This document shows positions 35,985 to 47,269 of a DNA stretch of 64,000 nt, in pieces. Position 1 is the stretch's first letter. Each line of letters starts with the position of its first letter. Made by a program: the position numbers and the translations under genes. The notes beneath the pieces were generated by a model. The model saw only the letters and a list, made by a program, of their open reading frames with translations. It was not told the DNA's origin and did no database searches. Source of the stretch: Catonia carolina (lineage: Eukaryota; Arthropoda; Insecta; Hemiptera; Achilidae); assembly GCA_035578175.1 (NCBI GenBank), contig JAQMRL010000003.1, positions 102,598,969-102,662,968 on the forward strand, in the 5' to 3' direction.

Positions 35985-36246
35985 CTATTTTATTCGTTTT
36001 AGTCGTGGTACGTCGTCGCTATAATCAAGTAAATTAAGCGCCAAAGAATTTGGGTAATCTGCTAATTTTTCTTGATATTTAGAACTTAGCTGCGTAATTT
36101 CTTCTTTCACGGTGTTGACACGTAAGTCCCTATGCAACGCATCATTTGTCACATACCAACGAGCATTTGTTATCCGTAAAACTTTCGACTGGAATCGTTG
36201 GATAATAGCAAGATTAGGTTTCGCAGCTGATCCCCAAAGCGGATAA
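35985..36246 (-). pseudogene. Jockey-type LINE C-terminal fragment, uninterrupted
   Basis: The minus strand has 86 uninterrupted codons ending in a TAG at 35985. They start YPLWGSAAKPNLAIIQRFQS, pass NARWYVTNDALHRDLRVNTV and end SSKYQEKLADYPN ... DVPRLKRIK. The LWG-A-SNL-IIQR-QSK-LR, WYV-N--LHRDL and KEEI--LS-KY--RL--HPN blocks are the Jockey family C-terminus. It is truncated at 36246, where similarity stops. It has no ATG, so ordinary ORF calling would miss it. Confidence 0.8.
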
Positions 36247-36474
36247 TAATTTCTTAAAAACAGTATTAGTCATAACAATACACAATTGTCAATTTACAGT
36301 TATTTAAAAAACTATAAATTTCTAGATGGTAAGGTTTTCCAAAAAGTCAAGAAATTATTTTAATTACTGATAATAAATTATTTATTTCATTGGCCTCCGG
36401 TCCATCTCAGTCAGTTGACAGATAAAATATTACGTTTTATTAAGTTACACCGGTTAAGCACGTGCCGTCGTATG

Positions 36475-36519
36475 GTAACCGGCTTGTTGTTATATGACAT
36501 ATAACTACAAGCCGGTTAC
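36475..36519. repeat. 22-bp-stem near-perfect palindrome
   Basis: The left half GTAACCGGCTTGTTGTTATA plus TG pairs with the right half 36498-36519 with one mismatch and a single-base centre. Adjacent are ACACCGGTTAAGCACGTGCC (36447-36466) and ATCACATTGTGAT. No coding trace. It may be a MITE relic. Confidence 0.85.
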
Positions 36520-36699
36520 TAATCACATTGTGATCATACACTGAAAGATAAGATGTTCGGGTTAAGAGGTAATCTATAGTTCCCGAAAAAAATATAAAAA
36601 CCTAAAACTAACAGTTCAATTAGGAAAATGTAATTTAACTTCAGTCACTGTACGAAACACTAAGAATATATAAGAAATACTGGTCCAATCATTTAATTC

Positions 36700-36851
36700 A
36701 CATGCCAGCACACAGAATTCCTCTACTAGTATGGAAATATAAACCTAAAGGGAAGCGAGGCTTGGGAAGAGCTAAAAATAGATGGATGCCGGAACAGGCC
36801 ATTGAGCCTAATCTTTGATAGATTATGATGATGATGATGATGATGATGATG
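36700..36851 (+). pseudogene. LINE 3' end followed by (GAT)n
   Basis: The frame reads MPAHRIPLLVWKYKPKGKRG, then LGRAKNRWMPEQAIEPNL and a stop: the final basic linker of a LINE ORF2. A (GAT)n microsatellite (36825-36851) starts right after the stop, presumably derived from the element's 3' tail. Confidence 0.7.
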
Positions 36852-38129
36852 GAAAATTAATAGAATAAAAAAATTAATAATATCTAGGTACTTTATTGAT
36901 GATTAATAGCGATCATGAAGGGTAGTGAAACAGTCATTGTTTGGTTGACATATTAAAATTTTCTAGATTCTATCCAGAAACCAACCCGGGACCTCCCACT
37001 CCATATTACGATACTGAAGTAACCTAAATTTATGTATAGACAGATAATTAATGTATTATTTATACGTTAAAATGTATTGATTAGAATAATTACTTGAAAT
37101 ACACCCAGTTAATCGGAAATGCTGTGATAATTTATAATCAGTTTTGGCGTTGTTTCAAATGTATACGTATAGCCTATTGTAGTATACTACTAGTATAACC
37201 TATTCAAAAATGAACAGAGCTAGATAATATGGGTCAAATCGTATGCAAAGTTTAACAAATTACATCAACTGCATTCAACAAATAACTTTGACAATAATGT
37301 TTCAAAATTATAGGTCTAATAACACTAATTAATTAATTATAATCAATACAGCATGGACCTTTGTTATTCGAACCTTTGTTGTCTGCATAAATTTGCTAAT
37401 TGCTTGCTAAAATTAAATTAATTAATAGGTAGTAAAGTTTTACACCCGCTTTCCATCTTATTCTTTCATATATAATAAAAACTGTTGTAATTTTTCTAGA
37501 GGAAACCTGCGTAGTGAGCTGTGTTGGGTGTGTTACCAAATTAAAGAATAAGTTGTTAGTGCATGGTGCTTGTTAATAGTTAGGCAGGAATTAATAGAAT
37601 TGCAATTTATAAATACGATTCAGTGAGGTTCGGCCCTAATTATTCGCTAGAAGATACTAATTAAACCGTTTTATAAATATTTACCCATTAATCTAATAAT
37701 ACTAACTGGAACTAATAGTTCTAAAATACTTCTAAAACATAAATAGTTCTAAAACTTGTTAGTTCTAAATACTTGGTAAACGTTCGACAGTCAATCTTAA
37801 CAATAAACTTTTAATTTACAAATCAATTCTTAAATTAATTTGGACGTCTTCTCCTCCTCCCCCTTTTCCTACTCCTCTTCTCCTCCTCTTCCTCCTTTCA
37901 CTTTACGGATTGGGCAGTACTGCCGTTTCCGGAAACCACTTTCTTCTCGGACGACCGACACCCCTTTGACTATTTGGCTTATAATTCATTGCCAATCTAG
38001 GTAAACGGCTTCCTTTCATGTGCGTTCTAGATGAATCTCCAGTTGATTGTTTACTCATTGATCTTCTTCTTCTTCAGGCTAAATATTTGTAACTCTTGCC
38101 TTTATTTATGGTCGACAATAATTCGGACG
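36852..38129. other. anonymous AT-rich sequence
   Basis: A pyrimidine-rich run (CTCCTCCTCCCCCTTTTCC and similar) covers 37845-37905. No gene. Confidence 0.5.
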
Positions 38130-38549
38130 TGTTGTTGCTTAGGCCATCAGCCGAAAGGCTGGTTTGAACCTGTAGAGGTTTTACCAAGTAAAATCCATTC
38201 ATCTAAGCCCATTAAGTAAGCAGTGAGGTGGTTTACCATGCCTTCCTCACTGAGTGGAAAAGTACGCTTAACAGCATGTCGGGCCTTCTGAAAAGCACAT
38301 ATATTTTCCACTCTGCGAATTACACCTTTACTTTATTCACCACACGGTCTAGCCGTATAATTAAATTCATTACTTTCCGAGGAGATAACTCTGATTAGTG
38401 TCTTTTACACCTCTACCTTTTCTATTCTTAAATGATTCAGTCATTTCATTGGCTGACCATGTGATAAGAAAGAGAACTATTTATTTTAGTCCTGCAACGA
38501 ACAGAATGAGTGTAAATAATTTGACACACCACCTATCTGTTATGGGAAG
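38130..38549 (-). repeat. R390 dispersed repeat, minus copy with a ~25-bp insertion
   Basis: This is a full-length copy on the minus strand, from TGTTGTTGCTTAGGCCATCA to CACCTATCTGTTATGGGAAG. About 25 extra bases (CATTCATCTAAGCCCATTAA region, 38192-38216) interrupt the conserved TTTTACTAAGTAAAA block. Its inner boundary at about 38550 directly meets a Jockey fragment. Confidence 0.85.
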
Positions 38550-38554
38550 AATTA

Positions 38555-38795
38555 GGATGTATGGGATCGAATTATTGGGCTCAGTAACCAATTTTACCAT
38601 TGAAATCCTCCAAAGGTTTCAATCGAAATTACTCAGCACAGTCACAGAATTACCTTGGTACGTAATGAACAATATATATTACACAACGATCTACATATTT
38701 TTACAATTCAACAAGCAATCAACACATACAATACAAAATACAAAGAAAACTCGAATCACCTTTACATCTCTTAGACGATTCAAACGACACTAGTC
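38555..38795 (+). pseudogene. Jockey-type LINE C-terminal fragment
   Basis: It starts YGIELLGSVTNFTIEILQRF, then QSKLLSTVTELPWYVMNN. After a frameshift near 38680 a second frame gives DLHIFTIQQAINTYNTKYKE. These match the same blocks as 35985-36246. At least one frameshift and a stop. The left end coincides with the R390 edge, so one inserted next to or into the other. Confidence 0.75.
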
Positions 38796-40639
38796 GTTTA
38801 ATTTTTCAATGTTTAATTTTAATGTTTTTCTGAAAGATCTGGATCTAAACTATTAAAAAACTTCGAAAAACTGAAATCAAATTTTCAGTCAAAACCATCA
38901 TATAGTTTCCCTTTAGAGCGACAAGAAAATATAAATTAAATCCAAAAAGTTCCCCCGTGGGTGCCTTTTTTCAATTATGACATATATATATATATAACAA
39001 AAAAAAACTATTTTCTCATATTTTTCCTTAAGAATAGATTGTACATTTTGTAGAATGTTTAAAAAAATTACTTGTTCAACTAATTAAAACATATAGCTAC
39101 TATTTCTGTTCTAAATTTAGCATCTTATGCAATCGTTAAAAAGTAACAAGATTGTTTTATTCCAAATAAAAAAATAAACAAGTATTAATTATCTGTCGTA
39201 ATTACTGTAGGCTATATTTTAAATTAATGACTTGTTGATTATTTCTTTTATAAAGTTATTTGGAATCAGGATAAAGAAATTTGTATGTTTTAAATGTATA
39301 AATTTTAATTATTTTGTGTATAGTCCGTTATAACCCACTTCAAAAACAGTTCAAAACAAAAAAAGAAGTCCCAGGTTACTGTACTATTTTTTTATATTAT
39401 AAAATTTATATTCCACCATATAATTATAACAAATTGAGAGCGTGTTATGTGACAAAATAATGAAATTGAAACTAAGTAATAACAATAGTTTTTTTGTAGA
39501 GAAGCCTTCATAAATTTTAAACGATACTACTTTAATTTATGTAATTACAGTAAGGCTAATTGAATTTATGTAGCCTACTAACGCAGTTTATTACAATTGT
39601 TTATACTTTGTAGGTAATTGGTTGTAACAGTAAACATTTTATGACAGTCGTGTTGTCGGAGAATATTGTTGGCTACTTTTAGTTTTAAAGGTACAACGAA
39701 TGTATTTAGGGGGAAAATTACAACAAACAGCATGCTTGTAATAAAGGTAATGTTGTCTAAACCATTTAATGTTGGAAAACCACAGAGAGAGTTTTGTAGC
39801 GGCCGAATATTGTGGAGTACAACAAATAGAATAGACAACACGATGCTGCGTTGCTACAAGGGGTTTTGCGTTGCTGTACTATTGCACACTAAACGTTGTT
39901 TCTGATTCACTAGGTTGAACGGTCCACTCTAAGGGTTAATTTACGGGTGTAGATTTTAGTTAATCCTATAACTGGTCGGTGGTAATCCAATGTTATTGTA
40001 CAGTTAATTTAAACGCCTATTGACTAATTATAACGGTCAAATCTAATTTCGCGTTTGAGGATTTTCCCAACGGTTCGTTTAGCTATTACTAAAAGATTTT
40101 AAATTGCTAGTTTAGTGGAAACGATTTCACTGTGTATTAGGTGATTTGATATTAAAGGGTCATACTTTGCCTAATGGCACATTAGGATTTAATGAAGTTT
40201 TAAATTTTGCTTCAAAGCTTTCAAGTAAAATTTATGTGAATATTTAACAATTTTATTCTATATTCTCGTTTCCGTTCATTATAAATTTACACAAATTATA
40301 TTTCGCCGTTATATTTGAAATGTATAGCCATATTTTTCTACTAAAATTTTATTAAATAAATATATCAGTATATAGGCGATGTTTCGTGTCTTTTTTCTTG
40401 AATAATGAAAGTTAATGATTGTTTACTCTTTTTTCATCGTTTGTAAAAACCAGAGATCCAACGGTACAGTAAGGCATCATAACCTTATGTTATCTGTCTG
40501 CTTCTTTAGTAACAAACCGCGGGCTGTACCTACAATCTTTATGAATCTTTCAATCTCGAGGACGTATCAGCTAAAAATTCCTGAGGCTGTTTTTCTTCCC
40601 TAAAGTAAAGTGACACCAATTTTTTTAGAAAAGAAATAC
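38796..40639. other. anonymous AT-rich sequence
   Basis: No gene recognised. Both-strand open frames at 39578-39905 show no motif. A (TA)n stretch lies at 38981-38995. Confidence 0.5.
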
Positions 40640-41215
40640 AAGTTAATTTGAACTGATTGATTTGAAATATTTGTTTTCTCGTTAAAAAATTGTTTTTTTA
40701 AGATTGCGACTTAAATATGAATTTTAGCGCAAAAATGTATATAATTAAAGTTGTAGAGAATTGTAAATCCTACAACTTTTATTTCAAACATTTTTTTGGT
40801 ATAACTTTTAGTTTAGCGGTAATGAGTGATTTTCTGTGTTGTTTGTTTTCCATTAAAATCTAAAAAAGTTGGCTTTTTAAAATTTCAGCCTTAGTATGCA
40901 TTTTACGACAAAAGTGTATATAATAAAATTTATAGGAAATTAAAGGATCTACAACTTTTAATTAGAGCATTTTTCTCTACAGAGCTTAGTTTAGCGTGAA
41001 AGAGTGATTTTCCTTTTTTTAAGCCAAACTGAGGTCGATTTTCATGTTGCGTCTTTCACTCATGATTAAAATAAGGTTATGTTTTTGAAGTTAGTTTTTT
41101 TGGTTATTTCTATTGTTCTATTACTAATGTTAGGTTATATTGGTCATTATTTGCATTGACAAGAGAAAGTCGTGTGAGTGTTTCACACCAGATTTTTATT
41201 ATTGTAACACTGTCT
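40640..41215 (+). repeat. R180 tandem-unit dispersed repeat, copy 1
   Basis: Two diverged units of about 180 bp, near 40690-40860 and 40861-41030. Each has TATATAAT-AAA, CTACAACTTTTA, TAGTTTAGCGG or TAGTTTAGCGT, and GAGTGATTTTC. They are followed by a unique tail AGCCAAACTGAGGTCGATTT ... GTGTTTCACACCAGAT. The same order recurs at 58906-59220, and the tail alone at 48945-49140. Tandem units ending in a fixed tail suggest a non-autonomous mobile element carrying an internal minisatellite; its class is unknown. Confidence 0.7.
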
Positions 41216-41924
41216 TAGAATGTTACTTACTTAACGTTTACAAAAACTATTAAAATTATATCAAAACATTTTTGTGTGTATTCAGTGAGTTTTTAAGGTA
41301 ATTTAATACGGTAAATAAAAATGTTAACTGTGATTGTGTCTGCACACTACAAAAGTGCAATTATTACTCGTTCGTTTTAAATGTTATGTGCTACTGTAAC
41401 CTTACACTAGGTTAGTAATTATAACAATAAAATTACTTTTGTAATTTAATCGTAGTGGTGGTAACACTGAAGTAGTTGTAGTGTCTGGGGATTCTGTAAG
41501 TTGCACCAATTAAATCTCTTCGTGTGCGCTTATGCTACTGCAGTATACTTTAATAAACCCTCCCAACCTCCTTACAAGTAGTAGTAGTTTTCCATCTCAT
41601 TTGTTTCCATTTTCTTTACAACTGCAAATACGAAAATCTTTTCATTCTTGTTCCTGCTTTTGTGACCTGCTTTTTGAAAGAACTTTTTAAAATTACTAGT
41701 ACTCTTTTACGAAACTTACTTTAATTACAAATTTCTAATATCTTCTTTGTTTATATTTCTTCTGTGTATGTTATTTAAATTTATTTTGCGTATCGTGTAG
41801 AATCAATGTGATTATTTCTTATTTTTAGTCGTGTGATTGTTGTGCTTTCAATATTATACTGTTTCCTATTTCTAGGATTTTTCTCTGGTTCTGAATTCAA
41901 AAAATATCTACTTTTTTATTCTAT
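41216..41924. other. anonymous AT-rich sequence
   Basis: I see nothing supportable. Confidence 0.5.
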
Positions 41925-42045
41925 TCTAAGCCGTTTACCCTGTTCCGGCACCCAATTGTATTTTATATTTATCAGAAAGCTTTGTATATAAAGTAAATTT
42001 TTCCCAGCGTTGTAGAGGTCTTTCCAAGTTTCTCTTTCCTTCAGG
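41925..42045 (-). pseudogene. LINE 3'-end scrap
   Basis: The minus strand reads GKRNLERPLQRWEK and, in another frame, GCRNRVNGL. These resemble the GRP--RW linker and the GYRNRP-DLI end of the fragments at 17.7 and 36.7 kb. It is very decayed. Confidence 0.45.
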
Positions 42046-42329
42046 CCTATATTAAAAACCCGTTTTTAAGGTTTTAAATTTCCCTTCATTCTTTAAAAAC
42101 TTCCTGTAATGTTGTTGTTATAACAGATTCTCTCATTTACTCTTGCTGTCTGGAACTCTTTCCTTTTACCGCAATTTTGAAATTTAATCTGTCTTTCGTA
42201 CAACGCCCTCGTGAAAACCCCCTTCCATTCATAAAATACCCACCCTTCGTAAAACCCAAAAGGGGTAAACCCAGAGTTTTTATCCTTCGTTAAAATGAAG
42301 TGAAACATGGGTGATAGGGGCTGTGGAAA

Positions 42330-42690
42330 GGGAAAGTATAAAAGCTTTTGAAATGTGACGTTATAGAAAAATGTTAAAGATTAGGTGCATGGACAAAATA
42401 CGTAATTTAGAGATTCTAAGATGAGCGGACGAAAGAATTATATGGCATCATCTTAATAGAAGAAGGGATAAGCTAGTGGGGCATACCTTAAGACATTCAG
42501 GTATTGCTCTATCAATACTGGATGGTAATATTGAGGGAGTGAATTGTAGGGAGAGGCAAAGGTTAGATTATATAAAGCAATTTACAAAAGACGTAGAATG
42601 TTACGGGTGTGTAGATATGAAACGACTTGCGCAAGATAGAACAGCTTGGAGAACTGCGTCAAACTAGTCGAGAGACTGATGACAAAAAAA
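42330..42690 (+). pseudogene. LINE C-terminal fragment (GHTLRHSG type)
   Basis: In-frame or near-in-frame segments read ERIIWHHLNRRRDKLVGHTL, RHSGIALSILDGNIEGVNCR, ERQRLDYIKQFTKDVECYGC and MKRLAQDRTAWRTASN, ending in TAG at 42667. The WVGH-LRH-G ... EGRIEG-R-RGRPR--YI-Q--KDVG ... MKRLA-DR--WR-A-NQS pattern is the post-RT tail of a common insect LINE family. Only the 42476-42667 part is a continuous frame. Confidence 0.75.
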
Positions 42691-44134
42691 ATCATCGTTG
42701 AATCTTCCAGTTTCTGTTTCTCCCTGTAAGAGCTCAAGTGTTACTGCTATATAAAAATATTTATTTTAATCGTTCCGTAAATATCCTGGGAACGATGTAT
42801 AATTTTGGAGGCCGTAGTAGTTAAATATTCTAACCTGCTCCGTAAAAATAATGACATGCTTAGATTTCACATGGTATTTTCCGGCAAAAGCAATTTTTCA
42901 TTTTTCTTGCTAGGTATGCACAGGTTGAACGAACTGCATACATTCTGGTTAAGCACATAGCTCTTTGTTGCTTCTCTTCTGACTCAGCTTTTAAAATTTG
43001 ATCGGTCACAAATAAAATGGTATTTAGGATGGAATATACTTATTATGATAATAATTTTTAACGTTATAAATTATAATATAGCAAATGTAATTTTTTTAAG
43101 AGTAGTATTCATCTTAGACAATTGTTTTTTCACCCCAAATGTTTACCTTAGTATGGCGCAGCACACAGCTTATTATAAGGTTTTTGTTTTGTATTTCCAT
43201 CTTAAAAGCAATTACGTAGAGGCTAGAAAGTTGAACGTCTGTTCTTTATAATTGTCTACTAGAAATGTATTTGAAAATTCTAAATACACAATGGAGCTGA
43301 GTTTGCTATTTTGCATGGTTCACTGTTTCTTTTATTAAACATGTAACGAAATAAAATGAAATAGATGTAAAACAACATTTAAAACTCTTTTATGTTTGAA
43401 GCTGATATAATAAAATAAAATTATAGGTTGAAAATAGGAGATAGATGTTAGCGCTTTTGTATATGCTATTCTGTCCATTTCTTCTGACTAATATTTTTCT
43501 CTTCTTTCTGCAATATTTCTGTCTCGCTCTTTAGTCTATCTCAGTTCATATTGTTGTTTAATCTTGTTCAATTTTAATGGTGAACTTTCTCTCTATTCCT
43601 CCAATTTAATGTTTACTGTAATATATTTTAACATACAAGAATATGAATTTATTATAATTTCATCCTTAAACCTATTGTAATATATTTTTCTGGCTGATTG
43701 TTTATTAGAACCTTACTGCATCAGCTGATTGTTGACTTAATTAGATATATATATGTTGTATATTCCATTTTCTTTTCTGTAGCTATGAAATTATGTTTAA
43801 CTTTTATTTAGTTTTTCTGGAACTGTTTTATTCCAACAAAGATTCAATCTTCAATTTGCTTCTTGTTGAATTTTTCTTGGTTTTGAAGTTTGAACAGGAA
43901 CACCCGATTGTGTTTATGCATATCTGACTGTTAATTGATCTTTACATTATGTTTCTTGCTCAACTGATGTAACTTAACATTTTAGAGTAACTTTTTACCA
44001 GGTTATTTAACAGGTTAGTCGGGTGAAAGTTTGAACCTATTTCCGGAACGATATCTGATATTAATTCCATAAATAAATAACTAAATTTTGTCTTCGGCTT
44101 GGTGTCAAGTAAAAGGCACATCACCTGTTACGGC
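42691..44134. other. anonymous AT-rich sequence
   Basis: No gene recognised. Confidence 0.5.
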
Positions 44135-44186
44135 AAGTTGTCCAGCGCACATGGTCCGTGCGATGCACGGATGTTATGTCCGGGCG
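44135..44186 (+). repeat. Solo copy of the Harbinger-type terminus
   Basis: AAGTTGTCCAGCGCACATGG, then TCCGTGCGATGCACGGATGT and TATGTCCGGGCG, repeats in direct orientation the left end at 44675-44726, 540 bp away, with about 88 percent identity. No matching right end lies between them. It may be a remnant of an older, related insertion. Confidence 0.7.
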
Positions 44187-44764
44187 CTCTGTTATTTCTG
44201 TCTTGTTCTCCTCTATTCACTCATAAAAAAGCGGTCTTTCTTGACTTATTGAAGATAGCCAGCTTTATTTAAGTTATCGGACACAATTTTCAGACAGCTT
44301 GACCTAAAGTTATTAGTTTTAGCAATTTTTAATAATCTAAAAAAGCATTTGACCTATTGATCACTCAATTTTATTATGGAAATTAAAATACTACTCGTAT
44401 CTTACACTTTCCTGCAATAGCTCTGTAAAATTGATCGAGTCGTTTCTTAAAAACCGATCACAGTGTAAGGAGATTGATGGACCTAAAACGAGTTCATTTA
44501 AATCAAACTGTAAATTTTCTTAAAATAAAACATCTACTGTATTCTGATCAGGAGTTCTTAAATTATCTTATAAATAATGCTCTTCAAATGTAATCCGTGT
44601 AGAATTATAACATTAGATATTATAACATTGTATAGTAGTGTAAATGACATGGAATGCCAATGTACAGTTTTTTAAAGTTGTCCTTGACACATGGGCCGTG
44701 CGACGCACGGATGTTATGTCCGGGCGCCCCGGACATAACAAATAGTAGTTGTATTCAGTACGCG

Positions 44765-45077
44765 ATGGTTAACAGACGTAAAAAAATTGCAATGCTTGCT
44801 TTGCTATTACATCGTCGTAAAATAAATCGTCATCGGGAATTTTGGGTTCATCCAACCGTAGAAGCAAGGCACGCGCATGGAACTTTTAGTGTGCTTTTTA
44901 ATGCAATTAAGAGGTTAGTCGATTAAGAGAAGATGAGTTAAAGTTTTTTAATTATTTTTGCATGTCGATTCCGACCTTTGATGAGTTACTGGAATGTTTA
45001 CGGAAGAAGTTGCAGAAACAAAATACAAATATTAGGAATTGTATTCCACCGGTTGAAATGTTGGCTGTTACATTGAG
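44765..45077 (+). pseudogene. HARBI1-like transposase, exon 1 (frameshifted)
   Basis: The ATG at 44765 opens MVNRRKKIAMLALLLHRRKI and continues REFWVHPTVEARHAHGTF, typical of the PIF/Harbinger transposase N-terminus. That frame stops at 44926. The expected continuation LREDELKFFNYFCMSIPTFD, then ELLECLRKKLQKQNTNIRNC and VEMLAVTLR, is in another frame from about 44920. One small indel therefore lies at about 44905-44925. The exon ends TTGAG|GTAGGT at 45077. Joining to 47270 gives a LR-YLATG junction in frame. The N-terminal region normally contains a helix-turn-helix that helps bind the element's ends. Confidence 0.85.
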
Positions 45078-45226
45078 GTAGGTATATTCAGTTAATTTGA
45101 TAAGAATACATTACAGAATTAATTTTTTATTAAATTTCATTATTAAAACAATACATGATATTGTATAAAAATTGAAATTATCAACATAGAATCAGAAAAA
45201 AATAGACAAAAAATATAATAAATAGA

Positions 45227-46085
45227 TTAGAAGTCAATCTCAGATAAATAGGAAGCCTGAGATGCAGGGTCGTCATAGGAAGACTGTCTACCTACTGAAC
45301 CGACAGATATGATGGAATCTGGTGGGCTCTGAACAACTTCAGAGTCCGAATTGCGGAGAAATGGTGTGGTTGGTGGAAGGGGTTGGGAGGAAGGGTTTAA
45401 GTTGGTGTATGATGTGTTGGTGGTGCTAAGTAATGGAGTGACTGGATTATGATGGCTGTAGTGAGAAGGCAGTGGTTGTGAATAGGCTTGTTGAGTAGAA
45501 TTTATAGGGTTGAATTGAGGATATTGGTTAAAATAAGGAGTAGGTTGAGGAGTAAATGACTGATGCGGAGGTTGCATAGGAAAAGTAGCCAGTCTGTTTT
45601 GTTGAATGTTTTTTACCAACTGCAACACTCCCATCTGAAAATCAACCGTTTGGCTTTCGCTAAAATTTTTTACAGACGGAAGAATGCCTTTAAAAAATGA
45701 CAAATGTCTGTCATCTGGTTCTTCCTCCAAAGCTTTTATCATCCGCAACTCGAACTCATCAATGGGTCGCTTTCGTCTTTTGACATTACCGGTACTCGTT
45801 TTTTCTTTGGGGAGATGTTGTGTGTTGTTTGGTGAGACGGTAGTTGGCTTTGTGGTATCTCCTGGCCCTCAACATTTTCAAAATTCTCTGCAACTGACGT
45901 TTCTGCACTGGAACTAACAGTAGGCCGGTGAACAGGAACCGTGTCAAGAAAGCTCAGTTGTTCGTGGTAAACATATTTTTTTAATTTTGATGAACCAGCT
46001 CCTGATTTCATTGTATTTTGTTCCTTCTTTTTCCATTTCATCCATTGGTCTTTAATTGTTTGCCACCTTTTAACAACTTTTGTTC
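45227..46085 (-). pseudogene. MADF-BESS protein, exon 2 (BESS motif; one frameshift)
   Basis: The acceptor TTTTTTCAG ends at 46086. The exon starts in the phase left by exon 1 and reads GTKVVKRWQTIKDQWMKWKK, the end of the MADF domain. A low-complexity linker follows. At the A-run near 45797-45803 the frame is lost: the upstream frame stops at 45739, and the downstream frame resumes RPIDEFELRMIKALEEEPDD. It then gives RHLSFFKGILPSVKNFSESQ and TVDFQMGVLQLVKNIQ, a BESS motif, followed by a Pro/Gln/Ser-rich tail to a stop at 45227. One extra A would restore the frame, so either a base-call error or a true lesion is possible. The protein is expected to bind element DNA through MADF and partners through BESS. 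Confidence 0.85.
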
Positions 46086-46177
46086 CTGAAAAAAGAAGAT
46101 AGGGCCTAGATAGTTTAAAGCGCTGAAGTAAACAGATTAATGTAAATATTTAACATATTATGTAATTTATTTTTAAT

Positions 46178-46412
46178 CCGTAAGGTGTGTACATTGCAAT
46201 CTGTTCAATTTAAGAACAATATGAAAACCCCACGATCCAATGAGATGCGGATGATATGTATTACGTGTAAATGAGGTGCAGTCTTGTACAGACCCAGCTC
46301 GACCATTCCTGAGAGAATAAAATGGCCAATTGAATCTCAACCATCAAAGTACACCAGTAACCACTGTCTATTTAAATATGTATAAAAGTAACTACTAACA
46401 CTAGGATTTGAA
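46178..46412 (-). repeat. tRNA-headed SINE, copy 3 (starts at the B box)
   Basis: Read on the minus strand it begins CCGGTTCAAATCCTAGTGTT, passes GACAGTGGTTACTGGTGTA, GTACAAGACTGCACCTCATT and GATTGCAATGTACACACC. The A-box part is missing. It sits head-to-head with the next SINE. Confidence 0.85.
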
Positions 46413-46439
46413 CCGGGAATAATTTATTAAATTAAATTA

Positions 46440-46738
46440 ATAGACTATTAGTCGTCGCAGTGAGTTATCTGTTTTACAGCGAAAACGGAAACGAAGGTTC
46501 CGTATTCAAATCTTAGTGTTAGTAGTTACGTTTATAAGGATTTGAATACTTGACAGTGGTTACTGGTGTACTTTATGGTTAAGGTTTAATTAACTATACT
46601 CTCTCAGGAATGGTCGGCCTGACTGTGCAAAAAACTTCATTATACATCTACATATCATCATCAACTAACTGGGTCATGGGGTTGCTTATTGATCAAAATT
46701 AAACATATTGTAACGTACAAAGGTTAGGAATAAAAATG
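46440..46738 (+). repeat. tRNA-headed SINE, copy 4
   Basis: The head is eroded (GTCGTCGCAGTGAGTTATCT ... ACGAAGGTTCCGTATTCAAA) and is followed by the family body to ATTGTAACGTACAAAGGTTA. It shares TCTTAGTGTTAGTAGTTAC with copy 3 beside its B box, so the two may be an inverted duplicate of one insertion. Confidence 0.8.
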
Positions 46739-47269
46739 TTATGTTACAGGTCGGTAGTAAATTATGGATTACTTTTAAAAATAATTTTAATTCCGCCGCC
46801 TATTTTTACTTTATTAATTATTCAGTAATAAAAATAAATTAACAAAAGTGTTATAATATACTGATATCAGTACAAAACCACTGAAAATGATAAACAACTA
46901 GCCTAGTAAGGTAATAAATAACTGACATTTCTATAAACATACTAGTGTTTCCCTTTCTGTTTATGACAAACTTTACGTGATTTCATTTATGATAAATATA
47001 AACTTGTATAATACTTAGCTAAGTATATACACAGGAAATGAGTCACGTTTCTGTGAATCAGAAATATCAATAACTCTATGTTATTATTGTCTAAAAAATT
47101 GACAAATTACCTGTACGTCTGCCGTTATTCAGTGCTCATGTGTTGCCCAATGAACCAAATTGTATAATTTTTGTGTGTATATTCTTTATACATTTGAGGG
47201 TACATATCTCATTTCAGCACTGTGTCTATTACATAAGATTATTATGTACTACGTCGTTACTTATTTCAG

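Larger units (their letters stand above)
45078..47269 (+). other. Intron of the transposase gene, containing the MADF-BESS exon 2 and two SINEs
   Basis: The donor is GTAGGT at 45078-45083 and the acceptor TTATTTCAG ends at 47269. The intron holds a whole coding exon of another gene on the minus strand (45227-46085) and the SINE pair. The part from 46739 to 47160 shows no further feature. Confidence 0.75.

Noticed and set aside
45684..45917. Plus-strand ORF opposite the BESS exon
   Set aside because: Shadow of the minus-strand MADF-BESS exon.
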